Of a stretch of 64,000 bases of DNA, positions 20,129-28,163 are shown in pieces (within the stretch, counting starts at the first letter, position 1; every line of letters begins with the position of its first letter). Location: the NCBI GenBank assembly GCA_028691845.1, contig JAQUYL010000010.1:1-64000 (forward strand). Direction: 5' to 3'. Under the pieces are notes generated by a model, which did not search any database, was not told the DNA's origin, and saw only the letters and a program-made list of their open reading frames with translations. This stretch comes from Opitutaceae bacterium (GTDB taxonomy: Bacteria; Verrucomicrobiota; Verrucomicrobiia; Opitutales; Opitutaceae). Both the position numbers and the translations under genes were made by a program.

Positions 20129-21187
20129 ATGAATACGCCAGTTCAGGACCGCATTCTCGTCACCGGTGGCGCCGGCTTCATCGGCAGCGCCCTTGTCTGG
20201 GCGCTCAATCAGCGCGGTCAAACCGATATAGTGGTCGCTGATTTCCTGGAGCCGTCAAAGCACTGGCATGACCAAGTGCCCCTGAGCCCGAATGCCGACG
20301 ACAAGAGAAAGAATCTCCAGCCACTTCGCTTCGCGGAATTTATCGAGGCGGACACGTTCAAGGAACGGATCACGGCCAAGCCCGGAATCTTCGGCAGGTT
20401 TGCCACGGTTTTCCATCTCGGCGCCTGCTCCTCCACCACGGAAAGGAACCGGCCCTACCTTGAGGATGTGAACGTCGACTACTCCCGCCACTTGGCGCGA
20501 TGGGCTCTGGCGCAGGGAGCCCGCTTTATCTATGCGTCTTCCGCCGCGACCTACGGCGATGGTTCTGCGGGGATGGAGGACCAGGATGAAAATATCGCCC
20601 GCCTGCACCCGCTCAACCTTTACGGGCAGTCGAAACAGGACTTCGACTTGTTTGCGCAAGGTCAAGGCTGGCTCGACCGCATTGTCGGCCTGAAATATTT
20701 CAACGTTTTCGGACCGAATGAGGGGCATAAGGGGGACATGCGCTCACTGGTTCACAAGGCCTTTGAGCAGATCACCGCCACCGGCCGCCTGCGTCTTTTC
20801 AAAAGCCACCGGCCCGACTACCGGGACGGTGAGCAGAAGCGCGACTTTCTTTATGTGAAGGATGCCGTCGAGATGACGCTCCATTTCGCCGAGAAGGGAC
20901 GCACCGCCTCCGGCCTCTACAACCTGGGCTCCGGCCAGGCTAACACCTGGCTCACCCTTGCCGATGCCATCTTCAACGCCATGGGCAAACCGCTGAACAT
21001 TGAGTTCATCGACATGCCCGAGGAACTGCGCGGCAGGTACCAGTATTTCACGCAGGCGGACATCACCAAGCTGCGTTCCGTCGGCTATAGCCGCCCGCTC
21101 ACCCCGCTCGCGGAGGCTGTCCGCGACTACGTCCAGAATTACCTGTTGCCCGGGAAACGACTGGGGGATCATACCACGTTTTCTTAG
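20129..21187 (+). CDS. hldD: ADP-L-glycero-D-manno-heptose 6-epimerase
   Basis: Makes the heptose nucleotide for the LPS inner core. The 352-residue short-chain dehydrogenase fold has ILVTGGAGFIGSALVWAL (NADP loop), FHLGACSSTTERN (a family signature), the catalytic serine in YASSAATYGDG, the YxxxK pair in NLYGQSKQDFD, and KYFNVFGPNEGHKGDMRS. Together with lptD and the lptE-like gene it supports a heptose-containing LPS. Confidence 0.95.
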   Translation: MNTPVQDRILVTGGAGFIGSALVWALNQRGQTDIVVADFLEPSKHWHDQVPLSPNADDKRKNLQPLRFAEFIEADTFKERITAKPGIFGRFATVFHLGACSSTTERNRPYLEDVNVDYSRHLARWALAQGARFIYASSAATYGDGSAGMEDQDENIARLHPLNLYGQSKQDFDLFAQGQGWLDRIVGLKYFNVFGPNEGHKGDMRSLVHKAFEQITATGRLRLFKSHRPDYRDGEQKRDFLYVKDAVEMTLHFAEKGRTASGLYNLGSGQANTWLTLADAIFNAMGKPLNIEFIDMPEELRGRYQYFTQADITKLRSVGYSRPLTPLAEAVRDYVQNYLLPGKRLGDHTTFS

Positions 21188-21197
21188 TTTATAGACT

Positions 21198-21653
21198 TTA
21201 GGCTGGCACGTCAGAGTCTACCTGATCGGCGAGCCAGCGGTGGATGAGCCCGGCGACTTTGGCCGGTTGAGTCCATTCCCGTGAAGCGGCGAAGAGGTGG
21301 TTTTCCAACTGGCGTAAGCTTGGATAGAGCCGGTTGTTCACGCGGGCCTTCAGCAGGCCACCGAAACGCTCCACCGGATTGAGTTCCGGACTGTAGGGAG
21401 GCAGGGGCAGCAGCCGGAGGTTTTTCGGCAGGCGCGAATCGTTGCCCGGCAGGTGAAAACCGGCTTGGTCCTGGATGACCACGTGCAGCGCTTGCGGATC
21501 GAAATCGATGATCTGCTGGAGGAAGACCGCGTGGATGTCTCGGTCGATGGCGAGGGTGAAGAGCAGCTCGGCATGGTGCGCGCCGTCCACTTCCAGTGCT
21601 TCATGGAGGTAACCCCATTGGTATTTGCCGCGTCCCGACCCGGCGCGACTGGT
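21198..21653 (-). pseudogene. IS630-family transposase, 5'-truncated and frameshifted relic
   Basis: The frame open from 21653 to 21198 reads GRGKYQWGYLHEALEVDG and later LLPLPPYSPELNPVERFGG, the C-terminal part of IS630/Tc1-like DDE transposases. The PPYSPELNPVE motif supplies the third catalytic acid. There is no start codon before the conserved region, and a TAA at 21656-21654 closes the frame. Upstream, a different frame (LALLHKPVAPGR) looks like the preceding transposase segment, so at least one frameshift plus stops have broken the gene. About the first two thirds of a normal transposase are missing. It starts 10 bases after the hldD stop, on the opposite strand. Confidence 0.8.
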
Positions 21654-21823
21654 TTATGGAGCAACGCCAGCCCTTCGCGCTGCCGGTATCATCCCGGTGG
21701 ATGGAAACCCTCCGCAGACTCGCAGGGGTCCAAGCGCCTATTGCCCCATGCAAACCACGCCCCCTCCCCCTGTTTCCTCTCTCTTCTGTCTCCACCACAA
21801 TCATCCGCCGATGCCCGCCGATC

Positions 21824-21891
21824 ATTTGTCATTTAATAGATGACAATCTGATCGATGAACATGGCTATTTGTCATCTATTAAATGACAAAT
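21824..21891. repeat. Bipartite inverted repeat with 23-base arms
   Basis: Arms at 21824-21846 and 21869-21891 are perfect reverse complements separated by 22 bases. Each arm is itself a dyad, TTGTCAT and ATGACAA spaced by 7 A/T-rich bases, so the whole is a palindrome of palindromes. It is AT-rich in GC-rich surroundings and lies between the IS630 relic and the tlyA-like gene. It could be a pair of operator sites, the end structure of a small mobile element, or a cruciform. There is no adjacent run of T to make it a simple terminator. Confidence 0.85.
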
Positions 21892-21988
21892 ATTCCGCGC
21901 TGGTCTGGAATACGGCCAGGGGGCCGTGCTTCCCATCCACCGGTTAATCGCATGGACGTCAGTCGGCTGATGCGTTTTTGTCGCGGGG

Positions 21989-22801
21989 ATGCCTCCTGGA
22001 AAACAGCGTCTCGACGAAATACTCGCCGCCCGCGGCCTGGTTCCGACGCGGGCGCAGGCCAAGACGCTGATCATGACCGGACGTGTGCGCCACGGCACCG
22101 AACGGCTCGACAAGCCGGGCAAGGTATATCCCTCCAATCTCGAAATCTCCATCGACCAACCGCCGCGGTTTGTCGGCCGCGGGGGTGAAAAACTGGCGGC
22201 CTTCCTCGCAAGGTTTCCAGTTGATCTGAACGCCAAACACATCCTCGACATCGGCGCCTCGACCGGCGGCTTCACCGATTGCGCACTGCAGGCGGGAGCG
22301 GCGTCCGTGACCTGTGTCGATGTCGGTCATGGACAGTTGCATGACAAACTCCGGCGCGATTCGCGAGTGACCAATCTCGAAAAAACCAACGCCCGCCATC
22401 TTCAGGCCGGCGATCTCCCCCGAACCGAATACGATGCAGTGGTGATGGATCTGTCGTTCATCTCGCTCCGCGCGGTGCTGCCTGCGGTCTGGCCCTGGCT
22501 ACGGGCCGGGGGCGTGCTCATCGCCCTTGTCAAGCCGCAGTTCGAAGCCGGCAAGGCCGAGGCCGACCGCGGCCGAGGAGTGATCCGCGACGACGCCGTC
22601 CGGGCCCGCATCCTCGCCGAAGTGCGCGACTTCGCATTGCGGGATCTGCCCGGCGCGAGGTTGCTCGGGGAAATGGAGTCTCCCGTGGCCGGTGCCGACG
22701 GCAACCGGGAGTTTTTATTGGGTTTAAATAAGGGAAGCGCTATCGCCCGCCCATCCGGGTCAATTAGTCCACCCACAGATTCCACTGAATTACACAGATA
22801 A
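21989..22801 (+). CDS. tlyA: TlyA-family rRNA 2'-O-methyltransferase / hemolysin-like protein
   Basis: A 270-residue protein with an N-terminal S4 domain ([21 protein letters not shown]) and an FtsJ-like SAM-dependent methyltransferase domain ([53 protein letters not shown]). TlyA enzymes methylate cytidine 2'-OH in 16S and 23S rRNA. The ATG at 21989 precedes the S4 domain directly. The last 25 residues (after LLGLNKG) run into repeat-like DNA and are probably not conserved. It lies 97 bases downstream of the inverted repeat. Confidence 0.9.
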   Translation: MPPGKQRLDEILAARGLVPTRAQAKTLIMTGRVRHGTERLDKPGKVYPSNLEISIDQPPRFVGRGGEKLAAFLARFPVDLNAKHILDIGASTGGFTDCALQAGAASVTCVDVGHGQLHDKLRRDSRVTNLEKTNARHLQAGDLPRTEYDAVVMDLSFISLRAVLPAVWPWLRAGGVLIALVKPQFEAGKAEADRGRGVIRDDAVRARILAEVRDFALRDLPGARLLGEMESPVAGADGNREFLLGLNKGSAIARPSGSISPPTDSTELHR

Positions 22802-22969
22802 GGCCCGTATTTCCCCCCTGTTCAGCAAAGCCATGCTTTGTGCACAACCTTCTCACCCCCTGTGTCCTGCAAATCAGCCGAACGGCATGCACTTGTGATT
22901 GTGACTGTGGGAATCCGTAATCTGGGCTTGGAGATCGGAGCCGATTAGTGTGAATTAGTGATCAGTTTC

Positions 22970-23833
22970 ATGCAGCCCATTCGCAAAGTTGCCTTTGTCG
23001 TCAACCAGCAGAAGCCAGGCGCGGCCGATCTCGCCCGGACGTTGCTGCGGATGGCAAAGAAGGCCGGAGCCACCACCAAGGTCGCCTATGATTTCCCGTT
23101 GCAAACCACCTTCCTGCGAGGCTGCGACGCCTGTTGCGTCATCGGCGGCGACGGCACCATGCTGGGCGTGGCGCACGAGGCGGCTCGAAAGCAGATCCCG
23201 ATCATCGGCGTGAATCAGGGCAGCCTGGGCTTCCTCACGACATACTCTCCCGACGAAGCGCGGGCACACTTTGGCCAGTTGCTGGACGGCGACTACCAGA
23301 TCGCATCGCGATCCCTGCTCGATTGCACCACAGGCCGCGGCCGGCACGACATCGCGCTCAACGAGGTGCTGATCAAGGACGAGGTAAACTCGCGCCTGGT
23401 ACAGCTCGAGGTATTTGCCGATGGCGATCTGGTGACCACCTACAACTGCGACGGACTGCTCTTCGCCTCCTCCACGGGATCCACTGCCTATAACCTCTCG
23501 GCCGGCGGTCCCATAATTCATCCCGACGCCGCGGTCATCGCCCTAACGCCTATCTGCCCGCATACACTGAGCAACCGGACGATTATATTCCGGGAAGGCA
23601 CACAACTGCAGATTAACCATCATGCGGAGCGCACCCGTCTGATGGTGGCAATGGATGGGCAGCGCCATCTCGTGGCAACACACGGCGTCCCGATCGAGGT
23701 CTCCACCTCCAAGCTCCGCCTGCCGCTGGTGCAGCGCCGGGATTACTCCCACTTCCAAGTCCTGCGCTCAAAACTGAAGTGGAATGGAGGGTTTGCCGAA
23801 CGCACGTCCGGACGCGCGCGGTGCTCGTCCTGA
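22970..23833 (+). CDS. nadK: NAD kinase
   Basis: Phosphorylates NAD to NADP. The 287-residue protein has the NAD-kinase signatures CCVIGGDGTMLGVAHEA, GVNQGSLGFLTTY, ALNEVLIKDE and FASSTGSTAYNLSAGGPI. I used the ATG at 22970 (MQPIRKVAFVVNQQ); a GTG four codons earlier is in frame and cannot be excluded, as neither has a strong ribosome-binding site. It converges on the M16 peptidase gene. Confidence 0.94.
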   Translation: MQPIRKVAFVVNQQKPGAADLARTLLRMAKKAGATTKVAYDFPLQTTFLRGCDACCVIGGDGTMLGVAHEAARKQIPIIGVNQGSLGFLTTYSPDEARAHFGQLLDGDYQIASRSLLDCTTGRGRHDIALNEVLIKDEVNSRLVQLEVFADGDLVTTYNCDGLLFASSTGSTAYNLSAGGPIIHPDAAVIALTPICPHTLSNRTIIFREGTQLQINHHAERTRLMVAMDGQRHLVATHGVPIEVSTSKLRLPLVQRRDYSHFQVLRSKLKWNGGFAERTSGRARCSS

Positions 23834-23954
23834 GCCAGGCTCCTGCAGTCGGTGGGCGCCTGTATCGCGAATATTTCCACAGAAAGTTCGGGTTCCGTTC
23901 CAACTGTTCGAACCGCATGCCTCCCCTGAAGGAGCGGAAAGCATCGCGCGCCGA

Positions 23955-26522
23955 TCACGGCCTTACCACCAGTTCAACCCGCCGATCGGCCTGCAAATAC
24001 CGCTGCGCAAAAGTCTGGATATCGGCCAGGGTCACGGCATCGATGCGCGTGTCGTAGTTGCGCCAGTCGTTGACAGGAAGTCCATAGAGAACGTTGAGCA
24101 CAGCCTGCATGGCCCGGGCGCTGCTGGCCTGCATGCCCATCCGCCGGGCGGCCTTTAGCCGCGTCTGGCAGCGGCGCAACTCCTCCGGCGTCACCCCGCC
24201 CTGCTGCACCCGGACAATCTCGGCCTCCAACTCAGTGATGACCTCGCCATAACGCTCCGGGCTGGCGCCCGCGAAGAAAAAAAACATTCCGCAGGAGAGC
24301 CCAAGCACACGGCTTGACCGGACAAAATAAGCCAGGCTCTTCTGCTCGCGCACCCGCTCGAACAGGTTCGACGACATGCCGCTGAACAGCTCGTCGGCTA
24401 CCTCGCTCACATAGTAATCCGGCGCCCTGAGTCCGGGTCCGGGAAAGGCCTGGTACACCACCGCCTGCTGGCGCGGCTGGTTTTCCACATAGTCGCCGGG
24501 CTGCCCCCTGCCGCCCTCTTCTCCCACGGCCGCCGGAAGCGGACGTGAGGGGAATTCCCTCAAAAACGCCTCGAGCCTGGGCCGGAGCCGCCTGGGCTCG
24601 AAATCCCCGGCGACCGCCAACACCGCGTTGCCGGCTACCACCAGCAGCCGGTGCAGCGCGCGCAAATCGGCCGGCTTGATCTTCTGCACTCCGGCCTCGT
24701 CGCCAGAACTTTCAATCGCGAATGGATGGCCGCCGAAGAATTTTTCGCGCAGCTTCTTCCGACCGAAGGTGACCACATCGTCGCGGGCCTCGCGCAGCGA
24801 GGCCAGTGTCGCCTCACGCTCGATCGCACACGTCGCCGGCTTGAAGGCGGGCGTAAAAACAGCGTCAGCCAGCAGTTGCAGGGCGAGGTCCGCGTAGTCT
24901 GGCATGACTTCAATGGCCAGGCCAAAGCTATTGTTGCCGGAAAAATCGGAGAAGGCGCCTCCGACCTCCTCGATGGCACCTGCGACCTCGGCCGAAGAAC
25001 GCCGCGCGGTGTCCTTCGTCAGCATCGTGGCCAGCAGCGCATTGAGTCCGCGCCGATCGGGGGGCTCAAACAGCGGTCCGCCCAGGAACCCCAGTCGGAA
25101 ATGGAGATTGGGCAGGCGCCGGTCGGGTTGGAGCAACAGACGCGCTCCGTTGGAGAGGCGAATCTCCTCAAAGTCGTGTGAAGCCGCGACCGGGCCGGCA
25201 CCCGGCGCCCCAGATGCAGGCGCCGCGGACTTGGGGTTGAGCGACACCGCCGTCAGCCGTTCCGGCACTAGGTGGGTGCGCAGCACACGCCGCAAATCAG
25301 CCGGGGTCAGGGCAAGCAACCGGCCGAAATAACGCTGGTTATAGCGCAGGTCGCCGACCACGACCTCTGCGGCGCCGAGACGCGATGCCTGCCCGGCCAT
25401 CGTCTTGCGGCTGTTGATTTCGGCCGAAATCGCCTGACGCACGGCCTTGGCGAGCGCAGCAGCGCTGAAGCCGCGATCAGCCCGGCGGACGAGTTCGCGC
25501 TGCACGGCCTGCTCGGCTGCGATGCGTTTGCCGGCATCCGCCGTGTAAGAGACGTAGAACAGGCCGACCGATCCAGGATTCCAGCTGACGGCGTCAATGG
25601 TGTGCACCAGGCGGGCCTGTTCGCGGATCGCCTGCCACAAGATCGAACTGTCGCCGTGACCGAGCACCATGGCGAGCATGTCCAGCGCCGGCGCATCGGC
25701 GTGCGTGAGGCCCGGGATTGGCCAGGCCAGACCGGCGCGGGCAATCTCCACGTCCTCAAACCGGTGCACGTCGCGCCGGGCGAGCGGCGGGATTTCGTCG
25801 GGCACAAGCACCGGGGCGAGGCGCTGCCGGGGCGCGGAGCCGAAATGCTGCGCAAGGGCGGCATGCGTGGCCGCCGGGTCGAAATCACCGACGATGACCA
25901 CGACGACATTGTTGGGCACGTAACGGGAGCGGTAATAGGCGGCGAGATCCTCCCGCGTGCAGGCGGCAAACACCTCCCGGTGGCCTATGATCGGATAGCG
26001 GTAGGGATGCGTGCGAAAGGCCGTGTCGAAAAGCGCCTGACCGAGCCGCTGGTCGGGATCGTCGAGGCCCATGTCTATCTCGCGCAGGATGACCTCCTTT
26101 TCCTTGGCGGCCTCGTCGGCGGGAATGATGGAGTGCAGCACGGCGTCGGCCAGCAGATCGATGGCGACGGCGGTATGCTCCGCCGGCAGGTCGATGTAGT
26201 AGACGGTACGGTCGAATGTCGTGTAGGCGTTGAGATAGCCGCCATGGGCCTGCACTGTGGCGGAGATTTCGCGCCCGGTCCGCCGTTCCGTGCCTTTAAA
26301 AAGCATGTGCTCGAGATAATGCGAGAGGCCTGCCCCAAGATGATCGCCTTCATGAATGCTGCCGGTCTTGACCCATACTTGCACGGAGCTGACCGGGGAG
26401 GCCGGGTCTTTCTTGAGAATGACGGTCAGGCCGTTGGGCAGAATGAAGCGTTCGATTTCCTCGCGCCAGAGCGATTCGAGCGGCTTCAGGGCGCGAGGGG
26501 AAAGAGGAGTGGGTTTAGGCAT
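23955..26522 (-). CDS. M16-family zinc metallopeptidase (pitrilysin/processing-peptidase type)
   Basis: An 855-residue peptidase with two M16 halves. The N-terminal half has the inverted zinc motif HYLEH at residues 68-72, with the third ligand in EVILREIDMGLDDP around residue 148. The second half (from about residue 450) keeps the fold and the substrate-binding arginine/tyrosine region (ESLAYFVRSSRVLG) but lacks HxxEH, as is usual for fused M16 enzymes. There is no signal peptide. Such proteins degrade peptides or process precursors; the substrate is unknown. The Minf_1886-type gene lies just upstream on the same strand (57-base gap). Confidence 0.93.
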   Translation of the reverse strand: MPKPTPLSPRALKPLESLWREEIERFILPNGLTVILKKDPASPVSSVQVWVKTGSIHEGDHLGAGLSHYLEHMLFKGTERRTGREISATVQAHGGYLNAYTTFDRTVYYIDLPAEHTAVAIDLLADAVLHSIIPADEAAKEKEVILREIDMGLDDPDQRLGQALFDTAFRTHPYRYPIIGHREVFAACTREDLAAYYRSRYVPNNVVVVIVGDFDPAATHAALAQHFGSAPRQRLAPVLVPDEIPPLARRDVHRFEDVEIARAGLAWPIPGLTHADAPALDMLAMVLGHGDSSILWQAIREQARLVHTIDAVSWNPGSVGLFYVSYTADAGKRIAAEQAVQRELVRRADRGFSAAALAKAVRQAISAEINSRKTMAGQASRLGAAEVVVGDLRYNQRYFGRLLALTPADLRRVLRTHLVPERLTAVSLNPKSAAPASGAPGAGPVAASHDFEEIRLSNGARLLLQPDRRLPNLHFRLGFLGGPLFEPPDRRGLNALLATMLTKDTARRSSAEVAGAIEEVGGAFSDFSGNNSFGLAIEVMPDYADLALQLLADAVFTPAFKPATCAIEREATLASLREARDDVVTFGRKKLREKFFGGHPFAIESSGDEAGVQKIKPADLRALHRLLVVAGNAVLAVAGDFEPRRLRPRLEAFLREFPSRPLPAAVGEEGGRGQPGDYVENQPRQQAVVYQAFPGPGLRAPDYYVSEVADELFSGMSSNLFERVREQKSLAYFVRSSRVLGLSCGMFFFFAGASPERYGEVITELEAEIVRVQQGGVTPEELRRCQTRLKAARRMGMQASSARAMQAVLNVLYGLPVNDWRNYDTRIDAVTLADIQTFAQRYLQADRRVELVVRP

Positions 26523-26579
26523 GAAATGGACGTGGCCAACGGCAACGATTGCCGGAACCTGCGGGTCCGGGCGGATGCC

Positions 26580-27014
26580 CTACACGGCATCGAACGGGCG
26601 GGCCGAGGTGGATCGACGCTTCCGCGCCGGCTGGAAGGGTTTCACGAAAGCCTCGTCAAAATCGAAGATATCGGCGAAATCCTCGCGACGGTCGCTGTCG
26701 GTTTTGCTGAAGACACTGCAGTCGATCAGATTGAATACGATGTCCCCGACATCGGAACAGGAGTGGATGCCCCAGCCATTGAGGACGGTCTTGGCCAGCG
26801 GCCCGAATTGGTCGAGGGCGCAGGTCCGCACCCCCTCCATCAATTCCGCTCCGGTGACGTGTGGCGATTTGCTGGCCCGGCCCGGCTGTTCACGACGCAA
26901 CTCCTGCACCGTATGGTCAAGCGCCTGCCGGACAAAAGCATAGGCTTTTCGGTCGAAGCGGGGATCCTCTTTGCAAATAAGGCTGACGATTTCGGAAAAT
27001 TCCCGATCTTGCAT
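26580..27014 (-). CDS. Minf_1886-family protein of unknown function
   Basis: A 144-residue protein starting MQDREFSEIVSLICKEDPRF and continuing RKAYAFVRQALDHTVQEL and HVTGAELMEGVRTCALDQFG. It matches my recollection of the small Minf_1886 family found mainly in Verrucomicrobia and Planctomycetes; the function is not known. The ATG at 27014 was preferred to an upstream in-frame start because the family begins at this point. It is transcribed divergently from the Fur-family regulator. Confidence 0.8.
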   Translation of the reverse strand: MQDREFSEIVSLICKEDPRFDRKAYAFVRQALDHTVQELRREQPGRASKSPHVTGAELMEGVRTCALDQFGPLAKTVLNGWGIHSCSDVGDIVFNLIDCSVFSKTDSDRREDFADIFDFDEAFVKPFQPARKRRSTSARPFDAV

Positions 27015-27153
27015 GGAATGATTACTACCAACTAGCACAGGTCGTCCCCCTCCGCAACATTTCGCCGGCAAAAGGGTCCGACCGAGAGCAATGGGCAAAA
27101 GAAGCTGGTCCGGCTTTTGGCCGAGTCCTGCCAGATGATATTCTCGTTGGGTT

Positions 27154-27184
27154 TTGGGAAAACTTCGCCTCGCGTTCTTCCCAA
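27154..27184. promoter_or_regulatory. Imperfect dyad upstream of the fur-like gene
   Basis: TTGGGAAAAC at 27154-27163 faces GTTCTTCCCAA at 27174-27184, an almost perfect inverted repeat with a 10-base spacer. It lies 26 bases before the start of the regulator gene and within the divergent region shared with the Minf_1886 gene. An autoregulatory operator is a reasonable guess; the sequence does not resemble the classical E. coli Fur box. Confidence 0.4.
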
Positions 27185-27209
27185 TTTAGTACAAAGCAAG
27201 GATAATTCA

Positions 27210-27737
27210 ATGATTGCAGCCACCCAATCCAATCACCCGATTCCCGGAGTCGTCCCCGCGGTCAATGTCCAGTCTGCCCTCGAACAAGCGTGTTCCCGTA
27301 TGCACAATGTCCGGATGCGTGTCACGAAGCCGCGCGTGGCGATTTTTGAGACTTTGCTGAAATGCCAGGGGCCGATCAGTATTGATCAGATTCATCAAGC
27401 CCTTGGGAAGAAACCGTGTGATCTGGTCACGATCTACCGGTGTCTCGCGGCTTTCGAGCGGGTCGGCCTCGTGCGTCGCAGCTTTTCACACCAAGGGACC
27501 AGTTTGTGGGAGGTGGCGCTCAACTCACCGCGACATTACCACATTGTGTGCAAGTCCTGCGGCCGGACTGAACAGGCGGACTACTTCCCGGTCGATGAGA
27601 TGGAACGCGTTCTCCGGAATCGCGGCTACACGGAGGTCAGCCACATGGTGGAATCTTTCGGCGTGTGCCCGCAGTGCCAGCAGGCGGCTGGGAGCCGGGC
27701 GATGGGGCCCGGTGTCTCTGATCGCACGCTCACCTGA
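27210..27737 (+). CDS. Fur-family transcriptional regulator
   Basis: A 175-residue metal-dependent regulator. The winged-helix part is MRVTKPRVAIFETLLKCQGP through CDLVTIYRCLAAFERVGLV. The dimerisation half has HYHIVCKSCGRTEQ and VCPQCQQ, giving the two CxxC pairs of the structural zinc site. Fur, Zur and PerR cannot be told apart by eye. The ATG at 27210 is preceded by AAGGA at good spacing. A dyad lies just upstream. The C-terminal tail after the second CxxC is probably disordered. Confidence 0.92.
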   Translation: MIAATQSNHPIPGVVPAVNVQSALEQACSRMHNVRMRVTKPRVAIFETLLKCQGPISIDQIHQALGKKPCDLVTIYRCLAAFERVGLVRRSFSHQGTSLWEVALNSPRHYHIVCKSCGRTEQADYFPVDEMERVLRNRGYTEVSHMVESFGVCPQCQQAAGSRAMGPGVSDRTLT

Positions 27738-28163
27738 CCGGCGGGCCGCAGCATCGTCCGCCGCCTCGCCGCCGTAACTTTGCCCCTCCGGCAGACGACG
27801 ACAAATAACGCGGCAGCCGGCGTTCTTGCCCGTCTCACGATCTTCGCCGTCCTGAACCGCAAAGGAGGCAAGGAGGTGGAATCCGGGACCATGCCTTCGG
27901 CATGTGACCATCATCGTGCCGCGCGCTCCGTCGACGCCCGCCACCACAAGGGATGCGGATGAAAGATTGAGCAACGGAAACCTCTTTATCCTCCACCAGC
28001 TCAGGCCGGCAGGAAAGGGGATCCTTGAAAGCATCATCCCTGACATGCCCTCCCCTGGAGGACCCCAGGGCCGATGCGAGGATCTGTCTGTCCCGCATCG
28101 TGCGGGCGCGCCCTGCGAGCCAGTCTGCGTCGTGACGCAGTCTGGCCCTGGCAGAAGAAGAGA
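27738..28163. other. Gene-poor interval, 426 bases
   Basis: No open frame with recognisable content. It contains small hairpins, CATGCC-TTC-GGCATG near 27890-27905 and CTGCGTC-GT-GACGCAG near 28126-28142, either of which could help end transcription of the converging regulator and iron-sulfur genes. A segment near 27855-27880 (ACCGCAAAGGAGGCAAGG) resembles a degenerate tandem repeat. Confidence 0.45.

Noticed and set aside
18875-20221. 448-codon minus-strand frame across the receiver-kinase and proC
   Set aside because: Crosses two clear plus-strand genes in antisense and shows no family similarity.
25272-27035. 587-codon plus-strand frame opposite the M16 peptidase
   Set aside because: Antisense to zinc-motif-bearing coding sequence; no recognisable domains.
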